NCBI RefSeq assembly: GCF_001695835.1
Contig: NZ_MBSO01000007.1
Location: forward strand, 29,541 to 93,540
Length of the DNA: 64,000 bases
Direction: 5' to 3'
Source: Ensifer sp. LC11
GTDB lineage: Bacteria > Pseudomonadota > Alphaproteobacteria > Rhizobiales > Rhizobiaceae
The first letter of the stretch is position 1. Each line of letters begins with the position of its first letter. The notes beneath the pieces are model-generated. The model ran no database searches and was not told the DNA's origin. It saw only the letters and a program-made list of their open reading frames with translations. This document shows, in pieces, positions 1-8,665 of the stretch. The position numbers and the translations under genes are program-made.

Positions 1-1
1 G

Positions 2-325
2 GCCGACGGCAAGATCGTGCCGATGGTCTCGGATTTCTTCGACTTCTCGATCTACATCGATGCCGAGGAAAGCCTGATCCATAGCTGGTACGTGAACCGC
101 TTCATGCGGCTGCGCGAAACCGCCTTCAAGAATCCGGAATCCTACTTCCATCGCTACGCAACCATCAGCGAGGATGCGGCCCGCGCCATTGCCGAGGGCC
201 TGTGGCACAACATCAACCTGAAGAACCTGCACCAGAACATCCTGCCGACGCGTCCGCGCGCCGACCTTATCCTGCAGAAAGGCCCGAACCACCTGACGGA
301 GAAAGTAGCGCTCAGAAAGCTCTGA
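2..325 (+). CDS. coaA: Pantothenate kinase type I, C-terminal part (5' end outside window)
   Basis: The reading frame is open from the first bases, so the gene is cut by the window edge; about the last 107 residues are present. Pantothenate kinase phosphorylates pantothenate in the first step of coenzyme A synthesis in the cytosol. The segments [26 protein letters not shown] and [16 protein letters not shown] match the conserved C-terminal third of bacterial type I CoaA. The P-loop would lie upstream and cannot be checked. The stop is TGA at 323-325. A second CoA gene, coaE, lies at 51.4 kb in this window. Family identification is from recall. Confidence 0.93.
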   Translation, partial: ADGKIVPMVSDFFDFSIYIDAEESLIHSWYVNRFMRLRETAFKNPESYFHRYATISEDAARAIAEGLWHNINLKNLHQNILPTRPRADLILQKGPNHLTEKVALRKL

Positions 326-332
326 GCGGCCG

Positions 333-381
333 CGCGCAATTTCAGGAAAAGTGTAGAACGGTTTTCCGTCCGGAATTGCGC
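333..381. repeat. Imperfect palindromic intergenic repeat (rhizobial type)
   Basis: Between the convergent ends of coaA and the AlkB-like gene there is a long imperfect inverted repeat. GCGCAATTTCAGGAAAA on the left pairs with TTTTCCGTCCGGAATTGCGC on the right around a short loop. From memory, very similar palindromes recur between genes across Rhizobiaceae. I see only this one copy in the window, so its repeat status rests on recall. It could also act as a bidirectional terminator. Confidence 0.55.
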
Positions 382-397
382 CATTCAAGTCGTTGAA

Positions 398-1009
398 TCA
401 CGGATTGACGCGACGGAGCGTCAGATTGACCCGACCACCGTTCTTCAGCAGCGTCGAGGTGTTCGGATAGATCCGGTCGACGCCATGGAAGGCAAGCCGC
501 CCTTCCCCGCCGAGCACGACGACATCGCCGCTTTCAAGCCGGAAGGACATGGTCTGGCCCCCACGCGTGTTGCCGCCGACGCGAAACAGGCAGCTATCGC
601 CGAGCGAGATCGACACGACGGCCGTTTCCAGATCGCGCTCGTCGCGGTCCTGATGCAGACCCATGCGGGCCTCCTCGGAATAGAAATTCACAAGACAGGC
701 TTCCGGCGCCTTTTGACTGGCAGAAACTGCGTTCCATATCTCGAGCAGTATGTCCGGCATCGGCGGCCAGGGGCGACCGGTCATCGGATGCTGAGCCTGG
801 TAACGATAGCCGCGATCGCGGTCGGTGACCCAGCCGAGCGAGCCGCAATTGGTCATGCGCACCGACATGGGTTTGCCTGTTTTCGGCATCTCCGGAACGA
901 AGAGCGGCGCTTCGGCGACGACGAGGCGGATGGCCTCGACGAGTTGTTCCTGCCGGGCGCGATCAAGAAAGCCCGGAATATGTCTGATCCCTTTCGGGAG
1001 CACCTGCAT
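398..1009 (-). CDS. alkB: AlkB-like Fe(II)/2-oxoglutarate-dependent dioxygenase
   Basis: The 203-residue protein has the non-heme iron dioxygenase signature: H119-x-D121 in GLHQDRDERD, a distal H175 in LAFHGVDRI, and the 2-oxoglutarate-binding arginine pair in RVNLTLRR near residues 193-200. CLVNFY and MGLHQDRD are typical of AlkB, which oxidatively removes alkyl groups from damaged DNA or RNA bases. The length is close to E. coli AlkB. The gene is on the minus strand, 9 bases from the secreted hypothetical gene upstream of it, so the two may be co-transcribed. The exact substrate (1-methyladenine, 3-methylcytosine, or RNA) cannot be read from the sequence. Confidence 0.88.
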   Translation of the reverse strand: MQVLPKGIRHIPGFLDRARQEQLVEAIRLVVAEAPLFVPEMPKTGKPMSVRMTNCGSLGWVTDRDRGYRYQAQHPMTGRPWPPMPDILLEIWNAVSASQKAPEACLVNFYSEEARMGLHQDRDERDLETAVVSISLGDSCLFRVGGNTRGGQTMSFRLESGDVVVLGGEGRLAFHGVDRIYPNTSTLLKNGGRVNLTLRRVNP

Positions 1010-1018
1010 TGAAAGCCC

Positions 1019-1456
1019 CTATTGCTCCAGGCCGAGAAGTGCTGCCGGCACGCCGTACCGAAGCGGCCAGCCGGCATAGGCGACATCCGTCGGCCCGACG
1101 ACATGATCGACCAGGTTCCAGCGGCCGTTCTGAAAGCTGACAAGTGCGAACACCGTTGAACCATCCATCATGTCGGCCCCGTCACGCAACCCGGTTTGCG
1201 TGAGATCGATTGTTCCCCCACCTGGGCGCTGCGGCTCGACCTGCATGAAGACCCAATTGGGGGAGGCCCGCATCGTCGTCACGACGAATTCGACCGGGCC
1301 ACGCATCTCTGCCTCGACTGCCGGACGGATCGCGTCGAGGATCGCGGCACGCTCGGCGCTGCCCTTGGCGGGCTCACGGAACGGCTGCGCGAAAGTAGCG
1401 CCGGCAAGGCAAAGCCCCACCAGCGCCGCGATGACAAGAGAACGCTTGGCTGACAC
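1019..1456 (-). CDS. Secreted hypothetical protein
   Basis: This is a 145-residue protein of no family I recognise. It opens with a clear signal peptide: basic SAKR, a hydrophobic core, then a likely cleavage after ATFA near residue 23, so the mature protein should be periplasmic. The mature part is compact and soluble-looking, with FVVTTMRASPNWVFMQVEPQ in the middle and NGRWNLVDHVVGPTDVAYAGW towards the end. These suggest a small beta-rich fold. It starts two bases after the stop of the upstream BON-LysM gene, so the two are probably one transcript and may share an envelope role. Confidence 0.7.
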   Translation of the reverse strand: MSAKRSLVIAALVGLCLAGATFAQPFREPAKGSAERAAILDAIRPAVEAEMRGPVEFVVTTMRASPNWVFMQVEPQRPGGGTIDLTQTGLRDGADMMDGSTVFALVSFQNGRWNLVDHVVGPTDVAYAGWPLRYGVPAALLGLEQ

Positions 1457-1458
1457 GC

Positions 1459-1932
1459 TCAGGCCGCGTCCAGATCCGGAATGCGCAGAACCTGACCGGG
1501 ATAGATCTTGTCCGGATGGGTCAGCATCGGCTTGTTGGCTTCGAAGATCAGGGTGTTCTTGGCGCCCTTACCCTTGCCGTATTGCGCCTCGGCGATCTTC
1601 CAGAGGTTGTCGCCCTTCTTGACCGTATAGAAGACCGGCGCCTTGGCGGGTGCGGGTGCAGCACCCGCATCGGCGACCTTGAGCTCGGAGGCTTCGACGG
1701 CCGAAACGCCGAGCGTGTTGCCGACGGCGACCACGGCTTTTTCGAAGGCGCTCTGGTCCTTCACGACACCCTTCAGCACGACCTTGTCACCGGCCACTTC
1801 GACCTGCACGTCCTTGGTGCCGAGATCGTGGGATGCAAGCTCCTTCTGAACGCTTTCGGCATCCGGAGCGTCATCGTCGCCACCGATGCCAAGCTTCTTG
1901 CCGGCGTTCTTGATAAAGCTGAAAAGACCCAT
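1459..1932 (-). CDS. BON and LysM domain protein (Kbp/YgaU-like)
   Basis: The 157-residue protein combines a BON domain (about residues 25-85, VEVAGDKVVLKGVVKD) with a C-terminal LysM domain (about residues 100-152, YTVKKGDNLWKIAEAQYGK and HPDKIYPGQVLRIP), joined by an Ala/Pro linker. This is the layout of E. coli Kbp/YgaU, a small potassium-binding protein. No signal peptide is visible, as in Kbp. I chose the ATG at 1932 over an upstream in-frame start because AAAGGAGAT lies just before it and MGLFSFIKNAGKKLG is the usual family N-terminus. A role in potassium or osmotic response is inferred from the family only. Confidence 0.85.
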   Translation of the reverse strand: MGLFSFIKNAGKKLGIGGDDDAPDAESVQKELASHDLGTKDVQVEVAGDKVVLKGVVKDQSAFEKAVVAVGNTLGVSAVEASELKVADAGAAPAPAKAPVFYTVKKGDNLWKIAEAQYGKGKGAKNTLIFEANKPMLTHPDKIYPGQVLRIPDLDAA

Positions 1933-2010
1933 GAATATCTCCTTTTGCGAAAACACTGCTCGATAAGAGAGGGCGCCGCCCGGCAAAGGCAAGGGATCGG
2001 CAAAAAAGAA

Positions 2011-2445
2011 TCAATCGCCTGCCGGCCGCCCCCTGAGCTTCTTGATTTCGCCGCGCCCGGACTTCTCCTTGAGCCGGCGCTCAACGGAACCGCGGGTTGG
2101 TTTCGTTTTCTTGCGCGGCGGCGGCGGCGGCTCGGCGGCCTTGAGAATCAATTCCTTCAGCCGCTCACGGGCATCCTCGCGGTTGCGCTCCTGGCTGCGA
2201 AAGCGGCTCGCCTCGATCATCAGCACGCCCTCCTTCGAGGCGCGGCGGCCGGCAATCTTCAGCGTATTGGCCTTGATGCGATCGGAAAGCGCCGGCGAGG
2301 CCAGCACGTTGAAGAACAATTGAACAGCCGTCGACACCTTGTTGACGTTCTGCCCGCCCGGCCCGCCGGCCAGCACGAATTGCTCCGTCAGTTCCCAGCC
2401 GGCAATCACGATGCTGTCGTTGATGTAAAGCGGGTCGCTAGCCAT
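2011..2445 (-). CDS. arfB: Alternative ribosome-rescue factor ArfB (peptidyl-tRNA hydrolase)
   Basis: The 144-residue protein carries the release-factor GGQ loop (residues 30-32 in AGGPGGQNVNKVST) that hydrolyses peptidyl-tRNA on the ribosome. It also has the basic C-terminal tail (RKKTKPTRGSVERRLKEKSGRGEIKKLRGR) with which ArfB reads the empty mRNA channel of a stalled ribosome. It lacks the codon-recognition domains of RF1/RF2, as expected for ArfB (YaeJ). It is minus strand, upstream of the BON-LysM gene and separated from it by a 78-base gap. Confidence 0.92.
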   Translation of the reverse strand: MASDPLYINDSIVIAGWELTEQFVLAGGPGGQNVNKVSTAVQLFFNVLASPALSDRIKANTLKIAGRRASKEGVLMIEASRFRSQERNREDARERLKELILKAAEPPPPPRKKTKPTRGSVERRLKEKSGRGEIKKLRGRPAGD

Positions 2446-2501
2446 GATTCACCTCGTCCCGATCTATGGCACAGCGCGAACCTCTTGAAAACATTCAGTA
2501 C

Positions 2502-2536
2502 AAAAACGACGAAACCCGGCCGCGAGGACCGGGTTT
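2502..2536 (-). terminator. Terminator of pckA, overlapping a parS-like site
   Basis: Downstream of the pckA stop, on the minus strand, AAACCCGG and CCGGGTTT (2512-2519 and 2529-2536) form a strong hairpin followed by a run of five T after a short spacer. This is a standard rho-independent terminator. Its promoter-proximal arm overlaps the parS-like sequence at 2532-2547. Confidence 0.75.
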
Positions 2537-2547
2537 CACGTGAATCA
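2532..2547. other. parS: parS-like ParB-binding site
   Basis: The sequence is GGTTTCACGTGAATCA, two mismatches from the parS consensus TGTTTCACGTGAAACA, with the CACGTG centre intact. It sits between arfB and pckA, about 52 kb from the proposed oriC, inside the pckA terminator hairpin. ParB is encoded at 62.9 kb. Confidence 0.55.
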
Positions 2548-2560
2548 TAGCCGGCGATGT

Positions 2561-4171
<1,611 letters not shown>

Positions 4172-4281
4172 GGTCAAGCTTCCTTCGTGTTTGGCCATTG
4201 GCGTTGAATTTCGCCGGACCTTACTTGCATGCTCGCTCAAAAACAAGGCGACGTCAAAAAAAGAATAATGATTTCAGTATA

Positions 4282-4325
4282 TTAATCGATTTAAAGAAAA
4301 TTATAGTTTTTTTAATCGGTTGAAA
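4282..4325 (-). promoter_or_regulatory. Paired LacI-type operator-like sites upstream of pckA
   Basis: TTAATCGATTTAA (4282-4294) and TTTAATCGGTTGAAA (4311-4325) are near-palindromes around a central CG, the hallmark of LacI/GalR-family operators. Their centres are 30 bases apart, about three helical turns, in the AT-rich region 110-155 bases before the pckA start. Sinorhizobium pckA is known to be controlled by a LacI-family regulator (PckR). Assigning these sites to it is inference, and no such regulator gene lies in the window. The rest of the 323-base gap between pckA and chvI holds no gene that I can support. Confidence 0.5.
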
Positions 4326-4494
4326 TGGGTCCCGCGCTCCCCCATCTGAGAACGCCTATCCTACCGATAGGACTGGTGCTTTTTGCGCTTCGCCACAATT
4401 TGTTCCACCTTTATACTCACTAACGCACCCGTGACTCGCGAATGCCGGAGTTTCGGGGACGGAGCCGGCACCTCAAAAGACGGAGTTGAACACG

Positions 4495-5220
4495 ATGCAG
4501 ACCATCGCGCTTGTCGATGATGACCGGAATATCCTCACGTCCGTATCCATCGCCCTGGAGGCAGAGGGCTACAAGGTCGAGACCTACACCGATGGCGCTT
4601 CCGCGCTCGAGGGCCTGCTTGCCCGGCCGCCGCAGCTGGCGATCTTCGACATCAAGATGCCGCGCATGGACGGCATGGAACTGTTGCGCCGCCTGCGTCA
4701 GAAGTCCGACCTGCCGGTCATCTTCCTGACGTCCAAGGATGAAGAAATCGACGAACTGTTCGGCCTGAAGATGGGCGCGGACGACTTCATCACAAAGCCC
4801 TTCTCGCAACGCCTGCTGGTCGAACGCGTCAAGGCGATCCTGCGCCGCGCGGCAAACCGCGAAGCAGCAGCCGCCAATCCGACGACCGCCGCCAAAGCCT
4901 CCGACGCGCCGTCGCGTTCGCTGGAGCGCGGGCAGCTGGTCATGGACCAGGAGCGCCACACCTGCACCTGGAAGAGCGAGGCCGTGACGCTGACGGTCAC
5001 CGAGTTCCTCATCCTCCATTCGCTCGCCCAACGCCCGGGCGTGGTGAAAAGCCGTGACGCGCTGATGGATGCCGCCTATGACGAGCAGGTCTATGTCGAC
5101 GACCGCACCATCGACAGCCACATCAAGCGGCTGCGCAAGAAGTTCAAGATGGTCGACAACGACTTCGATATGATCGAGACGCTTTACGGTGTCGGGTATC
5201 GTTTCCGGGAGACTGCCTGA
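4495..5220 (+). CDS. chvI: ChvI, response regulator of the ChvG-ChvI (ExoS-ChvI) system
   Basis: The 241-residue OmpR/PhoB-type regulator has a receiver domain with the acidic pocket D8-D10, phospho-acceptor D52 ([13 protein letters not shown]) and the conserved lysine in FITKPF. A winged-helix DNA-binding domain follows (from about residue 140 to [14 protein letters not shown] and YGVGYRF). The sequence is characteristic of rhizobial ChvI, which with its kinase controls exopolysaccharide, motility, acid response and envelope genes. The ATG at 4495 has GGAG nine bases upstream; an earlier in-frame TTG is not favoured. Its kinase gene follows after a 188-base gap. Confidence 0.96.
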   Translation: MQTIALVDDDRNILTSVSIALEAEGYKVETYTDGASALEGLLARPPQLAIFDIKMPRMDGMELLRRLRQKSDLPVIFLTSKDEEIDELFGLKMGADDFITKPFSQRLLVERVKAILRRAANREAAAANPTTAAKASDAPSRSLERGQLVMDQERHTCTWKSEAVTLTVTEFLILHSLAQRPGVVKSRDALMDAAYDEQVYVDDRTIDSHIKRLRKKFKMVDNDFDMIETLYGVGYRFRETA

Positions 5221-5408
5221 GCCGCGGGGCTTGCCATCGCGCCGATAGTGGCGCATTCAAAGCCGCGCGATGGCCGATGGCCTCATTTGAGCCTCGACGC
5301 GATCTCCGCAGTCTTCGGACCGGAATCATGGACGACGACGCCATCGGGCAACCGAGCGGCGTCGTGATCGAAAGAACGTGAAGGAAAGTCCGCGCGGGAG
5401 CGGGACAC

Positions 5409-7196
5409 TTGGTAGAAGTCTTGCAGGGCGATATCGAAGATCTTGACGGACGTGCGCAGGCACTGAAGGGCCAGCGCCGCTGGGCGCATCCCTTCACGCT
5501 CATTCGCCGCCTGTTCGGCAATGCCGTCTTCTCGAGCCTCACCCGCCGCATCGTCTTCTTCAACCTGGTGGCGCTCGTCGTTCTCGTTGGCGGCATCATG
5601 TATCTCAATCAATTCCGCGAGGGATTGATCGACGCACGCGTCGAAAGCCTTTTGACGCAGGGCGAAATCATTGCCGGCGCAATCTCTGCCTCGGCCTCGG
5701 TCGACACCAACTCGATCACCATCGATCCCGAGAAACTCCTTGAGCTTCAGGCCGGCCAGAGCATTACGCCGCTGCCGAGCGACGAGGATCTCGACTTCCC
5801 GATCATTCAGGAACGCGTTGCCCCGGTTCTGAGGCGCCTGATCTCGCCGACGCGCACCCGCGCCCGTCTCTTCGACGCCGACGCTGACCTGCTGCTCGAT
5901 TCCAGGCATCTTTACAGCGGCGGTCAGGTGCTGCGCTTCGACCTGCCGCCGATCGAGCCGGAATCGACAGGCATCGGCGGAAAGCTCAACAGCTGGCTGA
6001 ACCGGTTGCTCCAGCCCGGCAATCTGCCGCTCTACAAGGAACCGCCTGGCGGCAACGGCGCGATCTATCCTGAGGTTACCAATGCGCTGACCGGTGTGCG
6101 CGGCTATGTCGAGCGCGTCACCGAGAAGGGCGAGCTCATCGTTTCGGTGGCCGTACCCGTCCAGCGCTTCCGCGCCGTGCTCGGCGTGCTCCTGCTTTCG
6201 ACGCAAGCCGGCGACATCGACAAGATCGTCCAGGCGGAACGCCTCGCCATCATCCGCGTCTTCGGCGTCGCCGCACTGGTCAACATCATTCTGTCACTGC
6301 TTCTGTCCTCGACCATCGCCAATCCGCTGCGGCGGCTCGCGGCGGCGGCTGTGCGCGTGCGTCGAGGCGGCGCCAAGGAACGCGAAGAAATCCCCGACTT
6401 CTCTTCTCGTCAGGACGAGATCGGCAACCTGTCGGTCGCGCTGCGGGAAATGACGACCGCGCTCTACGACCGGATCGCGGCGATCGAGAATTTCGCCGCC
6501 GACGTCAGCCACGAGCTGAAGAACCCCCTCACTTCGCTGCGCAGCGCCGTCGAAACCCTGCCGCTGGCGCGGACGGACGAATCGAAAAAGCGGCTGATGG
6601 ACGTCATCCAGCACGACGTGCGTCGCCTCGACCGCCTGATCAGCGATATCTCGGACGCCTCGCGGCTCGATGCGGAACTTGCCCGCAGCGATGCCAAGGT
6701 GATCGACCTGGAGAAACTACTGGGTGATCTCGTCGATATTTCGCGCCAGATCCGCAGCAAGAAGAAGGCGGTGCTGCTCGACTTCGTCATCGACCGCAAG
6801 GACAGCCCGAAGGCGCGCTTCGCCGTCAGCGGTTACGAACTGCGCATCGGCCAGATCATCACCAACCTGATCGAGAACGCCCGCTCCTTCGTTCCTGAGG
6901 ACGGGGGCCGGATCGTCGTGCGCCTCACGCGTTCGCGCTCGCGTTGCCTTGTCTATGTCGAGGACAACGGTCCCGGCATTCAGGCGGAGGACATCGACCG
7001 CATCTTTGAGCGGTTCTACACCGACCGCCCCGAGGGCGAGGATTTCGGCCAGAACTCCGGCCTCGGCCTGTCGATTTCGCGGCAGATCGCCGAAGCGCAC
7101 GGCGGCACGCTGAAGGCCGAAAATATCCCCGCGCCCGGCGGCCATATCAGCGGTGCGCGCTTCATCCTCTCCCTGCCCGCCGAGCCACACGCGTGA
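5409..7196 (+). CDS. chvG: ChvG/ExoS sensor histidine kinase
   Basis: The 595-residue membrane kinase (ExoS in Sinorhizobium, ChvG in Agrobacterium) phosphorylates ChvI. The first transmembrane segment is about residues 48-67. A periplasmic sensor domain of about 210 residues follows, then a second membrane segment (FGVAALVNIILSLLLSS), a HAMP region, and the kinase core with FAADVSHELKNPLTSLRSA, the N-box NLIENARSF, DNGPGI and GLGLSISRQIAEAHGG. There is no ATG before the first membrane segment, so the start must be a rare codon. I use TTG at 5409, nine bases after GGGAG; TTG at 5421 is possible. In Sinorhizobium the periplasmic inhibitor ExoR binds this kinase; exoR is not in the window. Confidence 0.95.
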   Translation: MVEVLQGDIEDLDGRAQALKGQRRWAHPFTLIRRLFGNAVFSSLTRRIVFFNLVALVVLVGGIMYLNQFREGLIDARVESLLTQGEIIAGAISASASVDTNSITIDPEKLLELQAGQSITPLPSDEDLDFPIIQERVAPVLRRLISPTRTRARLFDADADLLLDSRHLYSGGQVLRFDLPPIEPESTGIGGKLNSWLNRLLQPGNLPLYKEPPGGNGAIYPEVTNALTGVRGYVERVTEKGELIVSVAVPVQRFRAVLGVLLLSTQAGDIDKIVQAERLAIIRVFGVAALVNIILSLLLSSTIANPLRRLAAAAVRVRRGGAKEREEIPDFSSRQDEIGNLSVALREMTTALYDRIAAIENFAADVSHELKNPLTSLRSAVETLPLARTDESKKRLMDVIQHDVRRLDRLISDISDASRLDAELARSDAKVIDLEKLLGDLVDISRQIRSKKKAVLLDFVIDRKDSPKARFAVSGYELRIGQIITNLIENARSFVPEDGGRIVVRLTRSRSRCLVYVEDNGPGIQAEDIDRIFERFYTDRPEGEDFGQNSGLGLSISRQIAEAHGGTLKAENIPAPGGHISGARFILSLPAEPHA

Positions 7197-7651
7197 CGGC
7201 TACCCGCGCCAATGTCCACGGCACCGCCATCGTGCTCGGGACGCGCGGCTTCCTGATCACTGGCCCTTCAGGTGTGGGCAAATCAAAGCTGGCACTCGCC
7301 TGCATCGCGGCCGCACGACAAGCCGGAGAATTCGCGGCGCTGATCGCCGACGATCGGGTCGACCTGTTGCTCGAGCATGGCCGGATCGTCGCGCGCTGCC
7401 CAGCGACCATCCAAGGCCTGATCGAAATCCGGGGCGCCGGCATCGGCAAGATCGAAACGGCGCCTGCCGCGGTTATCGACTGGGCAGTCCTTCCCGTCAG
7501 AGCCCCCTTTGACCCGCGTCTGCCGCCGGACGGGGAGACATTGCCGCTGCCACTAGGGCGAGCACTGCCGATTGTTCGCGTTCCCGTTGAAGATGGGGCC
7601 AGCGCGCTTGCTATTTTGCGCGTGCTGCTCGCCGAAAAATTAGGATTCTAG
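7193..7651 (+). CDS. hprK: HPr kinase/phosphorylase, short alphaproteobacterial form
   Basis: The 152-residue protein corresponds only to the C-terminal catalytic domain of HprK. It has the P-loop GPSGVGKSK near residues 24-32 and the motif IEIRGAGIGKIE used in HPr recognition. The N-terminal domain of Firmicutes HprK is absent, as is usual in Alphaproteobacteria. It would phosphorylate a serine of the HPr encoded two genes downstream. The GTG start overlaps the chvG stop by four bases (GTGA), so translation is probably coupled and the regulatory PTS is transcriptionally tied to the ChvG-ChvI system. Confidence 0.92.
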   Translation: MTATRANVHGTAIVLGTRGFLITGPSGVGKSKLALACIAAARQAGEFAALIADDRVDLLLEHGRIVARCPATIQGLIEIRGAGIGKIETAPAAVIDWAVLPVRAPFDPRLPPDGETLPLPLGRALPIVRVPVEDGASALAILRVLLAEKLGF

Positions 7652-7807
7652 CTCTATTTACCGGCAGCGGGGCTGGTTTTTCGGCATTTTTGGCTTGCAC
7701 TTCGGCTTTTCCTTGCCAAGATGGCCGCCCCATCAGGTGGACGAAATTGCTGCATTGCGATATCTGACCATCAGTGAATTGCGTGTGCAGTTGGAGCGAA
7801 GATACCC

Positions 7808-8209
7808 ATGATCGGACTTGTGCTTGTCACCCATGGCAAGCTGGCTGAGGAATTTCGACTTGCGCTTGAGCATGTCGTCGGTCCGCAAAAAGCTATAGAG
7901 ACCGTCTGCATCGGCCCCGAGGACGACATGGACCAACGTCGGCAGGATATCCTCGACGCGGTCACCAATGTCGACGAGGGCAATGGCGTCATCATCCTCA
8001 CCGACATGTTCGGCGGAACGCCTTCCAATCTCGCCATCTCGGTCATGCGCAGCGGCACGGTCGAAGTGATTGCCGGCGTCAATCTGCCGATGCTGATCAA
8101 GCTCGCCGGCGTGCGCGGCGAGAGCGACATGGACAAGGCGCTGGTCGAGGCATCGGAAGCCGGGCGGAAATACATCAATGTCGCCAGCCGCGTCCTGAGT
8201 GGAAAATAA
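7808..8209 (+). CDS. PTS EIIA component, mannose family (regulatory)
   Basis: This 133-residue single-domain EIIA of the mannose family has the phospho-acceptor His9 in LVLVTHGKLAEEF and the conserved block VIILTDMFGGTPSNLA. No EIIB, EIIC or EIID gene is nearby. In rhizobia such orphan EIIA proteins take part in a regulatory rather than sugar-transporting phosphotransfer chain (PtsP to HPr to EIIA). It sits between hprK and ptsH, and its stop overlaps the next ATG by one base (TAATG). Confidence 0.93.
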   Translation: MIGLVLVTHGKLAEEFRLALEHVVGPQKAIETVCIGPEDDMDQRRQDILDAVTNVDEGNGVIILTDMFGGTPSNLAISVMRSGTVEVIAGVNLPMLIKLAGVRGESDMDKALVEASEAGRKYINVASRVLSGK

Positions 8210-8499
8210 TGGATCACCGCCCCGACATGTCGCTGACGCGCGAACTGCTGATCATCAACAAGCGCGGCCTGCATGCGCGGGCGTCGGCGAAGTTCGTGCA
8301 GACGGTCGAAGTCTATGACGCCGAGATCACCGTTTCGAAGGACGGCATGACTGTCGGCGGGACCTCGATCATGGGGCTGATGATGCTGGCCGCCAGCACG
8401 GGCTGCAGCATCTGCGTCACCGCCAGCGGCATACAGGCCGAGGAGGCGCTGAACGCGCTCGACGCGCTGGTCGCCGACAAGTTTGGCGAGGAAATCTGA
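8209..8499 (+). CDS. ptsH: Phosphocarrier protein HPr
   Basis: HPr passes phosphate from enzyme I to EIIA proteins. The active-site His22 is in NKRGLHARASAKF. Ser53 in GGTSIMGLMMLAAS corresponds to the regulatory serine phosphorylated by HprK, so both control inputs are present and the kinase gene is next door. The protein is 96 residues from the ATG that overlaps the upstream stop. An internal ATG at 8227 would give the usual 90 residues and cannot be excluded. Enzyme I is not in the window. Confidence 0.94.
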   Translation: MDHRPDMSLTRELLIINKRGLHARASAKFVQTVEVYDAEITVSKDGMTVGGTSIMGLMMLAASTGCSICVTASGIQAEEALNALDALVADKFGEEI

Positions 8500-8500
8500 C

Positions 8501-8544
8501 GGGCAATATAAAGATATAAAGACTTCTTTATATCGAGGTTGCCC
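8501..8544. repeat. Nested inverted repeat after ptsH
   Basis: Directly after the HPr stop, ATATAAAG occurs twice in tandem (8506-8513 and 8514-8521) and then inverted as CTTTATAT (8526-8533), giving an 8-bp stem with a four-base loop. Outside it GGGCAA (8501-8506) pairs with TTGCCC (8539-8544). There is no T-run, so it is not a textbook terminator. It may end ptsH transcription, stabilise its 3' end, or serve as an operator for ahcY. Confidence 0.5.
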
Positions 8545-8574
8545 TCCACCCTGAATCCTGATAGATCGGTCGCA

Positions 8575-8665
8575 CTCTCACCGCGTCGCTAGGCGTGGGA
8601 GGCATAATCGCGCCGCAAAACGGCCAAGGGCCGCGCGGCTTGAAGAGATCAGCCCGGAGAACTCC
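8575..8665 (+). promoter_or_regulatory. Structured 5' leader of ahcY with competing hairpins
   Basis: Three predicted hairpins precede ahcY. The first is CTCTCAC/GTGGGAG with inner GC pairs (8575-8601). The second is GCCG/CGGC with loop CAAAA (8612-8624). The third is CGGCC/GGCCG with loop AAG (8621-8633). The last two share bases 8621-8624, so they exclude each other, which is the geometry of a switch. The sequence does not match the SAH riboswitch consensus I remember. Folding was done by eye. Confidence 0.3.

Noticed and set aside
5221..5408. Small gene between chvI and chvG
   Set aside because: No start with a ribosome-binding site and coding-like sequence was found; it is better read as the chvG leader.
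8545..8665. SAH or SAM riboswitch before ahcY
   Set aside because: The location is suggestive, but conserved motifs of the classes I remember are absent; only a structured leader can be claimed.
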